The notes beneath the pieces are model-generated. The model made no database searches, was not told the DNA's origin, and saw nothing but the letters and a program-made list of their open reading frames with translations. A stretch of 14,400 nt of DNA from contig CALMBS010000414.1 of NCBI GenBank assembly GCA_937860285.1, positions 1 through 14,400 of the forward strand, given 5' to 3'. Numbering within the stretch: position 1 is the first letter of the stretch; every line of letters begins with the position of its first letter. The position numbers and the translations under genes were made by a program. Of this stretch, positions 7,681 to 13,721 are shown one piece after another. The DNA comes from an uncultured Chloroflexota bacterium. Its GTDB lineage: Bacteria > Chloroflexota > Dehalococcoidia > UBA2247 > RBG-13-53-26.

Positions 7681-10140
7681 ATGCTGAGAGTGCATGGTGG
7701 GATTGTGTCGAAAGCAGCCCGGATTCTGCTGGCAAGTGCGGTCATGGGCGGCATCGTCCTGTACGCAGTCGCCTCGGGTCCGGTCACCCCGGCGGGGGCC
7801 GCCGAGACGGCCGCCGCCCGGCCGTCAGTGTCCCTGGACTCCGGGTACTTCCACACCCTGCTGGTGACCAGCAGCGGCACCCTCTGGTCCTGGGGCAACA
7901 ACGGCCGGGGCCAGCTGGGCCTGGGCAACCACACCACCAGATCGAGCCCGGTGCAGGTGGGCACGGACACCAACTGGAAATCGGTGTCCGCCGGATGGTA
8001 CCACTCCCTGGCGGTGCGCACCGACGGCACCCTGTGGGCCTGGGGCGACAACAGCGCCGGCCAGCTGGGGATCGGCAGCCATGACTCCAAGCCCAGCCCC
8101 ACGCGGGTGGGCACGGATACCAACTGGACGGCCGTGGCGGCCGGGCAGAACCACTCCCTGGGGCTGCGCGCCGACGGCACCCTGTGGGCCTGGGGCAACA
8201 ACGAAGACAACCGAATGGGCACGGCCAGCAGCACCACTCCTTCGCAGGTGGGCACGGCTGCCAGCTGGGTTTCCATAGCAGTCGGGGACGCCCATTCCCT
8301 GGCCGTGCGGGCCGACGGCACACTCTGGTCCTGGGGCCGCAATGAGACCTATGAGCTGGGCCTCGGTCATGCCAACGAGAGGTCCGGCCTGAACCGGGTG
8401 GGCAGCGACACCGACTGGCTGTCGGTGGCCAGCGACTTCCGGTACTCCATGGCCATCCGCCGCGACGGGACCCTGTGGGCCTGGGGCTGGAACACGCAGG
8501 GGCAGCTGGGCCTGGGCCACACCACCAACCGGGCCGTCCCCACGCAGGTAGGCCAGGCCGCCTGGGCCGGGGTCTTCCCGGGAAGGGTGCATTGCCTGGG
8601 AATCCAGTCCGACGGCAGCCTCTGGGGCTGGGCCACCAACTACGACGGCGAGCTGGGTCTGGGCGACCTCATGGAACGGCTGTCTCCGGCCCGGGTGGGG
8701 AGCTCCGCCTGGGCGACGGCCGCCGCCGGGGACGCCTTCTCCATCGGGGTGAGAGCGGACGGCACCGTCTGGGGCTGGGGCCGGGGCGAGTCCGGGCAGC
8801 TGGGCACGGGCAACAACGACGCTTCCTACCGGCCCGCCAAGTGCGACATGCCGGCCATGGACTGGCCGCCGACGGTCAACACGGTGGCGGCCTCGCGAGT
8901 CCTGGGGACCATGGCCACCCTGAATGGCTATCTGTACAGCATGGGGACCGGCTCGACATCGGCCCTGGTGTCCTTCGAATGGGGCAGGGGGACATCTTAC
9001 GGACAGGCCACCCCGGCCAGGACCATGACCACCATCGGCGCCTGCAGCGCCGGCATCAGCGGCCTGGAGGCCGAGACCTGGTACCATTTCCGGGCCAGGG
9101 TGGAGGGCGCCAACGGTGTGAGCTACGGCAGCGACATGAGCTTCAGGACGACCACCGCGTCGCCCACGCCCCCCGATGTCAAGACCAGCGACGCCAGCCG
9201 GGTCACCGGGTCGACGGCCAGGCTCAACGGCAGCGTGGCCGACCTGGGCACCGCCGAGACCATCACCGTCAGCTTCGAGTACGGGACCGTGGAGGGCGTC
9301 TACGACCGTCAGACCGACAACGACACCATTGGCCGGGCGGGGACCTTCTACGCCGACGTCGAGGGGCTGGCCTCGGGCACCACCTATTACTTCAGGGCCA
9401 CAGGTTGCGGCGACGGCGAGGACCAGGGGGGCGCATACTCCTTCGTCACCACGGGCACGACGAGGAATCCTCCCAGGGTGGAGACGGCCGCGGCCGACCA
9501 CCTGACCACCCGTTCCGCCCGCCTCAACGGCAACCTGACCGCCATGGGTACGGCCACCAACGTGACCGTGCTCTTCGAGTGGGGCGAAGCCCCGGGCACG
9601 TACACGGCCGAGACCAGCGCCACCGGCCAGGCGGCCGCCGGCGCCTTCTACTGTGGGATTGACGGGCTCTTCGCGGGGCGGACCTACTACTACCGGGCGC
9701 GGGCAGTAGGCGACGGCACCGGCTACGGCGCCGAGCAGTACTTCACCGTGCCGGCGGTGGTCCCGGAGCCGGCCTCCATCACCCCCAACGGCGCCGCCCT
9801 GGGCCAGACGGCCACCGTCACCGTCACGGGCGACGACTTCTCCAACTGCGTCGGACTGGACCTGGGGCCGGGGATCACCGTCGAGGACTTCACGGTGGTC
9901 AGCGGGAGCCAGATACAGGCCCGCATCACGCTGGCCGCCGACGCCGCCACCGGGCCGAGGGACGTCACCGTGAACACCGTCAACGGCTCATACGTGCTGG
10001 CGGGCGGCTTCGTGGTGAAGGGTGAGTCGTCGGGCGGTATCCCCATGTGGGCCTGGGGAGCGACCGCGGCGGTCGGCGCCCTGGTCTGCGGCGGAGTGCT
10101 GTTCGTGCTGGTCCGGCCGCGCCGCACGTCCGCGCGCTAA
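7681..10140 (+). CDS. cell-surface RCC1-propeller protein with fibronectin-like and TIG domains
   Basis: The product is 819 residues. AAAGGA (7667-7672) lies 8 bases before ATG 7681. Residues 10-42 form a signal peptide ending near A-G-A-A. Seven RCC1 repeats cover about 48-392 with a period near 50, each carrying D-G-T-L-W-x-W-G and often G-Q-L-G-x-G, which is the number needed for one closed seven-bladed beta-propeller. Repeat 3 is shortened and repeat 6 degenerate. Three fibronectin-like domains follow at about 396-490, 497-592 and 597-690 (A-R-L-N-G then Y-Y-x-R-A), then a TIG domain at 694-779. The end is G-I-P-M-W-A-W-G, a hydrophobic helix and a basic tail R-P-R-R-T-S-A-R. Bacterial extracellular RCC1 proteins are mostly uncharacterised and may bind proteins or glycans; no enzyme site is seen. 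Its only visible upstream signal is the terminator-bearing leader. Confidence 0.92.
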   Translation: MLRVHGGIVSKAARILLASAVMGGIVLYAVASGPVTPAGAAETAAARPSVSLDSGYFHTLLVTSSGTLWSWGNNGRGQLGLGNHTTRSSPVQVGTDTNWKSVSAGWYHSLAVRTDGTLWAWGDNSAGQLGIGSHDSKPSPTRVGTDTNWTAVAAGQNHSLGLRADGTLWAWGNNEDNRMGTASSTTPSQVGTAASWVSIAVGDAHSLAVRADGTLWSWGRNETYELGLGHANERSGLNRVGSDTDWLSVASDFRYSMAIRRDGTLWAWGWNTQGQLGLGHTTNRAVPTQVGQAAWAGVFPGRVHCLGIQSDGSLWGWATNYDGELGLGDLMERLSPARVGSSAWATAAAGDAFSIGVRADGTVWGWGRGESGQLGTGNNDASYRPAKCDMPAMDWPPTVNTVAASRVLGTMATLNGYLYSMGTGSTSALVSFEWGRGTSYGQATPARTMTTIGACSAGISGLEAETWYHFRARVEGANGVSYGSDMSFRTTTASPTPPDVKTSDASRVTGSTARLNGSVADLGTAETITVSFEYGTVEGVYDRQTDNDTIGRAGTFYADVEGLASGTTYYFRATGCGDGEDQGGAYSFVTTGTTRNPPRVETAAADHLTTRSARLNGNLTAMGTATNVTVLFEWGEAPGTYTAETSATGQAAAGAFYCGIDGLFAGRTYYYRARAVGDGTGYGAEQYFTVPAVVPEPASITPNGAALGQTATVTVTGDDFSNCVGLDLGPGITVEDFTVVSGSQIQARITLAADAATGPRDVTVNTVNGSYVLAGGFVVKGESSGGIPMWAWGATAAVGALVCGGVLFVLVRPRRTSAR

Positions 10141-10321
10141 GCGGGACCGGCGGAATGCCCGGCTGCCCCGGCAGCGGCCCGGTGAACCTCTGTCCGGTTC
10201 CTGAAGCAGGAAAGCGCCCCGTGAAGGCCCTGCCTCACGTGCTCCACTATGGTCCTGGTGTCCGCGCCGCTCATGTCGACGCGCGGCCGCGGACCTCCGT
10301 CGAACGGCCGCAGCGCGGCGG
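10141..10321. other. intergenic stretch, no supported gene
   Basis: This GC-rich stretch separates the RCC1 stop from the stop of the small membrane protein. It holds a short hairpin, GCTGC/GCAGC at 10162-10175, without a T-run, and a longer-loop repeat GCGGCCG/CGGCCGC near 10282-10310. A 45-codon minus-strand frame opens with ATG near 10274 and ends at 10137, overlapping the RCC1 stop. GGAGG lies 19 bases before that ATG, too far for a normal ribosome binding site, so I do not call it as a gene. Confidence 0.4.
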
Positions 10322-10408
10322 CTACCGTTTGGGAGTGGTGGCCAGACCCCAGATGACTACCAGCACTATGGCTGCCACGAAACCGGCCAGAACATACAGT
10401 CCGATCAT
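10322..10408 (-). CDS. 28-residue single-span membrane protein
   Basis: On the minus strand, AAAGGAGG sits 7 bases before ATG 10408 and the frame closes with TAG at 10324-10322. The predicted 28 residues begin M-I-G-L-Y-V-L-A-G-F. They form one hydrophobic helix to about residue 22, then a short polar tail ending T-T-P-K-R. The near-perfect ribosome binding site, the clean hydrophobic character and a candidate promoter upstream support a real gene despite its length. Such peptides usually sit in the cytoplasmic membrane, often as regulators or stabilisers of larger membrane proteins, but I cannot name a partner. It is divergent from the hotdog gene. Confidence 0.65.
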   Translation of the reverse strand: MIGLYVLAGFVAAIVLVVIWGLATTPKR

Positions 10409-10434
10409 GAAGGACCCTCCTTTGCCTGCATTCA

Positions 10435-10464
10435 ATCATACCGCATTTGCCGCCGCTGTTTGAA
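10435..10464 (-). promoter_or_regulatory. candidate promoter for the small membrane protein
   Basis: On the minus strand, TTCAAA (10464-10459) and TATGAT (10440-10435) are separated by 18 bases, a 4/6 and 5/6 match to consensus. Its -35 occupies the same bases as the -35 of the divergent promoter for the hotdog gene, so the two would compete for RNA polymerase. Confidence 0.45.
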
Positions 10465-10490
10465 ATCAGCCCCGCGCCCCGTGGTAGAAT
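10460..10490 (+). promoter_or_regulatory. promoter of the tandem-hotdog gene
   Basis: TTGAAA (10460-10465) and TAGAAT (10485-10490), each 5/6 to consensus, are separated by a long 19-base spacer. TGG (10482-10484) supplies an extended -10. Transcription would start near 10497, which excludes the TTG at 10460 as a start codon and leaves a leader of about 26 bases carrying the ribosome binding site. Confidence 0.55.
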
Positions 10491-10522
10491 TCTGGGCAGA
10501 ACGCCTGGCACAGGAGACCAAC

Positions 10523-11350
10523 GTGAAGATGCACACCTACCCCGCCGACCACATGTGGCGCGACCTGGAGTTCTCCATGGAGTACGACGAGCAGAAGCGC
10601 TGCATCATACGGGCCCCGGTGGCCCCCGGGCTCTGCGGCGAGCAGGGCACCCTGCAGGTGGGGTTCATCTCCACCCTGTTCGACCTGGTGGGCGGGGAGC
10701 TGGCGGCCAGGACGGCCTACCCGGACTGGATAGCCACCGCAGACCTCGTCCTGTACTCCAAAGAGCGCGCCCGGGGCGGAGAGTTCACGGCGGTGGCCTG
10801 GGTGGTCAGGGCCGGCCGCAGCTCCATTGTCATCGAGGCGGACATGCAGGTCCGGCCGCGGCCCAGGGCCGCCGCGGTGTCCGTCGGGTCCGCCATGGCG
10901 GCCTTCACCAGGCTGCGCAGCCGGGAGGACACCGCCCAGGTAGCCAGGGTGGACGGCCCGCACCAGGTCTTCAGCTTGGAAGGACACGTTCCGTCCCAGA
11001 GGATCCTGGACAAGGCCGGGCTGCGGGTGCTCGACGAAGCGGCCGGGGCGGTGGAGATCGGCATGAGCGACTACGTCCGGAACGCCTTTCACGGGCTGAA
11101 CGGGGGTGTCTTCGGCCTGCTGGCGGACGCCGCCGGGCAGTGCGCCGCCAGGGCGGCGTCCGGCCGCCCCCTGGTGACCGCCGATCTGGCCATCCACTAC
11201 CTTTCCATGGGCAAGGCCGGCCCCTTCCGCACCAGGGCCAGGGTGGTCCGCGCCTCGCGGGACAGCGTGCTGACCAGGGTGGAGATGGTGGACGCGGGCA
11301 AGGACGATCTGCTCATGGCGGTGGCCATGAACACGGCCACCCCGGCCTGA
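10523..11350 (+). CDS. tandem-hotdog thioesterase-like protein
   Basis: The product is 275 residues from GTG 10523, six bases after AGGAG (10512-10516); ATG 10529 is the alternative. Two hotdog-fold halves of the PaaI / acyl-CoA thioesterase type are visible. The first has T-L-Q-V-G-F-I-S-T-L-F-D at about 43-54, followed by an A-T-A-D-L strand. The second has N-G-G-V-F-G-L-L-A-D-A-A-G at about 193-205, followed by V-T-A-D-L-A-I-H-Y. The N-G-G-V-x-x-x-L-A-D helix is the classic PaaI signature, whereas the first half is more degenerate at the catalytic helix. The family hydrolyses acyl-CoA thioesters in the cytoplasm, usually from two hotdog subunits, so a fused protein could make an internal dimer with one or two active sites. 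The substrate is unknown. It converges with the DUF4125 gene: six bases separate the stops, and CGGCC/GGCCG at 11343-11356 could form a weak shared hairpin. Confidence 0.8.
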   Translation: MKMHTYPADHMWRDLEFSMEYDEQKRCIIRAPVAPGLCGEQGTLQVGFISTLFDLVGGELAARTAYPDWIATADLVLYSKERARGGEFTAVAWVVRAGRSSIVIEADMQVRPRPRAAAVSVGSAMAAFTRLRSREDTAQVARVDGPHQVFSLEGHVPSQRILDKAGLRVLDEAAGAVEIGMSDYVRNAFHGLNGGVFGLLADAAGQCAARAASGRPLVTADLAIHYLSMGKAGPFRTRARVVRASRDSVLTRVEMVDAGKDDLLMAVAMNTATPA

Positions 11351-11356
11351 CGGCCG

Positions 11357-11977
11357 CTACTGCGGCTTCAGCCTCTCGTTGGCTTCCTCCAGCGACGCGA
11401 AGCCGTACTGCCTCATGGTCTGCGCCAGGATCACCGCGGAGCCGTTGACCCCCTCCGCCCGCTGATCCTTCACGCGGGCCAGGCAGAGCTCCAGCGTCTT
11501 CACGGAGTACGTGGCCAGCTCCCCCCGCAGGTACGTCTCCAGCGAGGTCACGCCCGGCGAGTCCTCCGCGCTGGAGATGGGCCGGCCCCGCCTGACTATG
11601 TACGGGTACCTCTCCAGGAGCTCCCGCTCCCACGACAGCACGATGTCCACGATCTCCCCGGCCAGCTCCAGCCCCCGGGGGTCCACCTTCCGCAGCAGGG
11701 GCTCGATCCGGGCGTACTCCTCCGGCCAGGTGGACTGCATCATGCGGGCGTACTTCTCCGTAAGCAGGTTCCGGCCGGCGTCCTCCGCCTCCTTGAGGTC
11801 CTGGAGGTAGCTCTCCAGGGCCGCCTCGGACCAGCTGGCCATCTGGCTGGACCGCATGATGCGGAAGGTCCGGATGTCCTCCTGGCAGGGGGCCTTCCCG
11901 CCCGCGTTGGGCACGGCCTGGAACATGGCCAGCTCCCTATCCACGATGCCGGCCGTCAGCTGCTCCCGTCTGTCCAT
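11357..11977 (-). CDS. DUF4125-family helical protein
   Basis: The product is 206 residues. ATG 11977 follows GAGAGG and lies 8 bases after the DUF4037 stop. The N-terminal third carries the features I recognise as DUF4125: R-E-x-x-M-F, N-A-G-G-K-A-P-C-Q near 24-32, T-F-R-I-M-R near 37-42 and S-Q-M-A-S-W-S near 44-50. These are conserved polar and aromatic residues that look like a binding site. The rest is predicted helix with many charged residues. There is no signal peptide or membrane span, so it is cytoplasmic. The family has no established function known to me. It is the last gene of a tight three-gene operon with DUF4037 and TPR proteins, which suggests that the three act together. The family name is from memory of the motif pattern. 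Confidence 0.8.
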   Translation of the reverse strand: MDRREQLTAGIVDRELAMFQAVPNAGGKAPCQEDIRTFRIMRSSQMASWSEAALESYLQDLKEAEDAGRNLLTEKYARMMQSTWPEEYARIEPLLRKVDPRGLELAGEIVDIVLSWERELLERYPYIVRRGRPISSAEDSPGVTSLETYLRGELATYSVKTLELCLARVKDQRAEGVNGSAVILAQTMRQYGFASLEEANERLKPQ

Positions 11978-11985
11978 TCTGCCTC

Positions 11986-12909
11986 TCAGGGGACCACGGT
12001 GAACCTCTGCCGCAGGGCAGCATCGGCGATCCGGCTGTGGACCCTGTGCGCGTGGTCCAGCAGGAAGTCGCTGGACGAATCGGTCAGCCCCTCCGACCGC
12101 AGCTCCCGGATGATGACCGCGCACGCCTCCTCCGCCACCGCCGGCCTGTCCCCGGCCAGCGGCGAGGTCAGCTCGGCCACCACGCCGTGGGCCCACTCCC
12201 CCAGAAGGGGCAGGTCCTTGACCGCCCGGTGCATCCACTTCTGGAAGGGGGCATACCGCCGGTTGAGCAGGAACACCAGTGACATCAGGTCCACGCAGAA
12301 CTGGGCCGCGAACCAGAATGCGGCGAAGGGCTCGCCCCGCTGCAGAGACCGCGGCAGGTTGTACTGCCCCGACTGGGCGATGGTGAAGCAGCGCGAGGCG
12401 ATCTTCTTCAGACGGACATCCTCCGGGTAGTGGGCCAGCAGGGCCGCGCGCCACCGGCTGAACTCCCCCAGCGGATCGGCGAACACCTGCCCGTTGGTGC
12501 AGGTGGCCAGGGACGCCTCGGGTATGGACAGCCACTCCCGGTGAGAGCCCGGCGGGCGCTCCAGCCCGGTATGCGTGGCGTAGTAGGTCACGGTGGCACA
12601 GGCCCCCACCCGGAACTCCTCCCCCGGGCTGGCCCGCCGGGGCCCGAACCCCTTGAAGACCGGCGGCAGCTCCCCGTAGGCCTGCTGCAGCTCCCGGCCG
12701 CGCTCCCGGTAGTCATCGGGAGTGAGCCACAGGCAGAAGGCGGGTCCCCAGTCGTGGTCCCGGGAGACCTCGTCGTCGAACCCGAAGCACTCCGACCCGG
12801 GGCCGGCCAGGCCCGCCGCGATGCGGCTGGTGAGGCCCCCGAACCGCTCCTCCAGCATGGGCGCCCCCACCTGCTCGTAGTACTCCCGGGCCAGCTCCAA
12901 CCCCTTCAA
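11986..12909 (-). CDS. DUF4037-family nucleotidyltransferase-fold protein
   Basis: The product is 307 residues. The start is TTG at 12909, three bases after the TPR stop, with GAGAAGGGG just upstream. An ATG near residue 18 would cut the first helix. Residues 38-53 show G-S, eleven residues, then D-H-D, which is the nucleotidyltransferase (polymerase-beta-like) signature whose aspartates bind Mg-NTP; the surrounding text F-G-F-D-D-E-V-S-R-D-H-D-W-G-P fits DUF4037. A third carboxylate may lie further along but is not certain by eye. The C-terminal half (about 160-300) is helical, with a Y-A-P-F-Q-K-W-M-H segment at 219-227. It recalls the helical substrate domain of aminoglycoside nucleotidyltransferases. 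The likely reaction is transfer of a nucleotide to a small molecule, RNA or protein; which of these is unknown. No resistance role is shown. Translation is probably coupled to the TPR gene. Confidence 0.82.
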   Translation of the reverse strand: MKGLELAREYYEQVGAPMLEERFGGLTSRIAAGLAGPGSECFGFDDEVSRDHDWGPAFCLWLTPDDYRERGRELQQAYGELPPVFKGFGPRRASPGEEFRVGACATVTYYATHTGLERPPGSHREWLSIPEASLATCTNGQVFADPLGEFSRWRAALLAHYPEDVRLKKIASRCFTIAQSGQYNLPRSLQRGEPFAAFWFAAQFCVDLMSLVFLLNRRYAPFQKWMHRAVKDLPLLGEWAHGVVAELTSPLAGDRPAVAEEACAVIIRELRSEGLTDSSSDFLLDHAHRVHSRIADAALRQRFTVVP

Positions 12910-12912
12910 GTC

Positions 12913-13593
12913 CTACCCCTTCTCCAGAGAGGACTCGAGGGCGGCGATGTTCTGCCTGGTGAGCTCCGCCTTCCGGGTGTCCCCCGACTGGCTGTACAGC
13001 GGGACGGCCTTTCGGTACAGGGCCAGTGCTTCAGGCAGCTGGTGACGCATGGTGTGGATGTAGGCCATGTTGGTGAGCTGGTCGGCCACCCCCGCGGCAT
13101 GGTCCAGTCCCTCGTACAGCGGCAGGGCCCGGCCGTACGACTCCATCGCCTGGTCGTAGTCCTTCATGTCCCGGTAGGCCGACCCCATGTTGCCCCACTG
13201 CTGGGCCACGTGCAGGGTGCGGCCCTCGCTCTCAAAGAGCTCCAGCGACCGCCGGAAACGCGACACGGCACTCTGGCCCCGGCCCGTCTGCGCCTCGATC
13301 AACCCCATGTTGGCCAGCACCCGCGCCTGCTTCTCGCCGTCTTCGAGCTTCACCAGCAGGTCCAGCGCCTGCTCATAGCTCCGCAGCGCATCCTCGGGGC
13401 GCTTCAGCACCAGGTAGATGTCCGCCACCATCCTCTGGTGGGACGCCTGTGAACGAAGGTCGCCGGCCTCTGCAAAGGCCCGGGCCGCCCCGGCAAAGGC
13501 CTCCACCGCCTGATCGTGGTCGCCGGCGCCCAGGAGCCGCTGCCCTTCCGCGCTGAGTTGCCTGGCCCTCTCCGCCTCGTTTGCTGCCGCCAT
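12913..13593 (-). CDS. tetratricopeptide-repeat (TPR) protein, first gene of the DUF4037/DUF4125 operon
   Basis: The product is 226 residues. AAGGAGG lies four bases before ATG 13593. Almost all of the chain is TPR helix pairs with a period of about 34-40: a first degenerate unit at about 12-44, then units near 49-82, 90-123, 130-163 and 170-203. They carry the usual small-residue and aromatic positions, for example N-M-G-S-A-Y and A-M-E-S-Y-G-R-A-L. There is no signal peptide or membrane span. TPR arrays make protein-protein scaffolds, so this protein may recruit or regulate the nucleotidyltransferase encoded three bases downstream. It has no enzyme motif of its own. Confidence 0.88.
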   Translation of the reverse strand: MAAANEAERARQLSAEGQRLLGAGDHDQAVEAFAGAARAFAEAGDLRSQASHQRMVADIYLVLKRPEDALRSYEQALDLLVKLEDGEKQARVLANMGLIEAQTGRGQSAVSRFRRSLELFESEGRTLHVAQQWGNMGSAYRDMKDYDQAMESYGRALPLYEGLDHAAGVADQLTNMAYIHTMRHQLPEALALYRKAVPLYSQSGDTRKAELTRQNIAALESSLEKG

Positions 13594-13640
13594 GCGCCCT
13601 CCTTGCCGGCGGGTCCGGCCGCGCCGGCCGCCGCATACCT

Positions 13641-13646
13641 ATTCTA
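13641..13646 (-). promoter_or_regulatory. candidate -10 element of the TPR-DUF4037-DUF4125 operon
   Basis: TAGAAT on the minus strand (13646-13641) is a 5/6 match, about 48 bases upstream of ATG 13593. The best -35 at 17 bases is TTTCGG, which is poor and overlaps the T-run of the upstream gene's terminator. Its GCGG-TAGAAT context resembles the hotdog promoter but lacks the TGn. Confidence 0.35.
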
Positions 13647-13666
13647 CCGCAACGGCTGCGGGCCCG

Positions 13667-13684
13667 AAAAAGCCCCCGGAGGGG
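13667..13684 (-). terminator. intrinsic terminator of the right-edge surface protein gene
   Basis: On the minus strand, CCCC (13684-13681), loop TCC, GGGG (13677-13674), then GC and TTTTT (13671-13667). The stem can grow by two pairs if one A is bulged. It lies about 38 bases after the stop at 13722 and separates that gene from the TPR operon. A second, stronger hairpin without a T-run, GGGCGGT/ACCGCCC at 13699-13715, lies between them. Confidence 0.6.
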
Positions 13685-13721
13685 TGCGCAGGGAGGACGG
13701 GCGGTGGGACCGCCCGCGGCG

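Noticed and set aside
7825..9501. Minus-strand open frame of 558 codons
   Set aside because: It is antisense to the RCC1 repeats, and its periodic look only mirrors them.
10137..10274. Possible 45-residue minus-strand gene downstream of the small membrane protein
   Set aside because: GGAGG is 19 bases from the ATG, the frame overlaps the RCC1 stop, and the protein has no recognisable character.
11986..13593. Reading the TPR plus nucleotidyltransferase pair as a MNT-HEPN toxin-antitoxin
   Set aside because: MNT antitoxins are about 100-150 residues and are paired with a HEPN toxin carrying R-x4-6-H; here the nucleotidyltransferase is 307 residues, and I see no such motif in a HEPN context in either partner.
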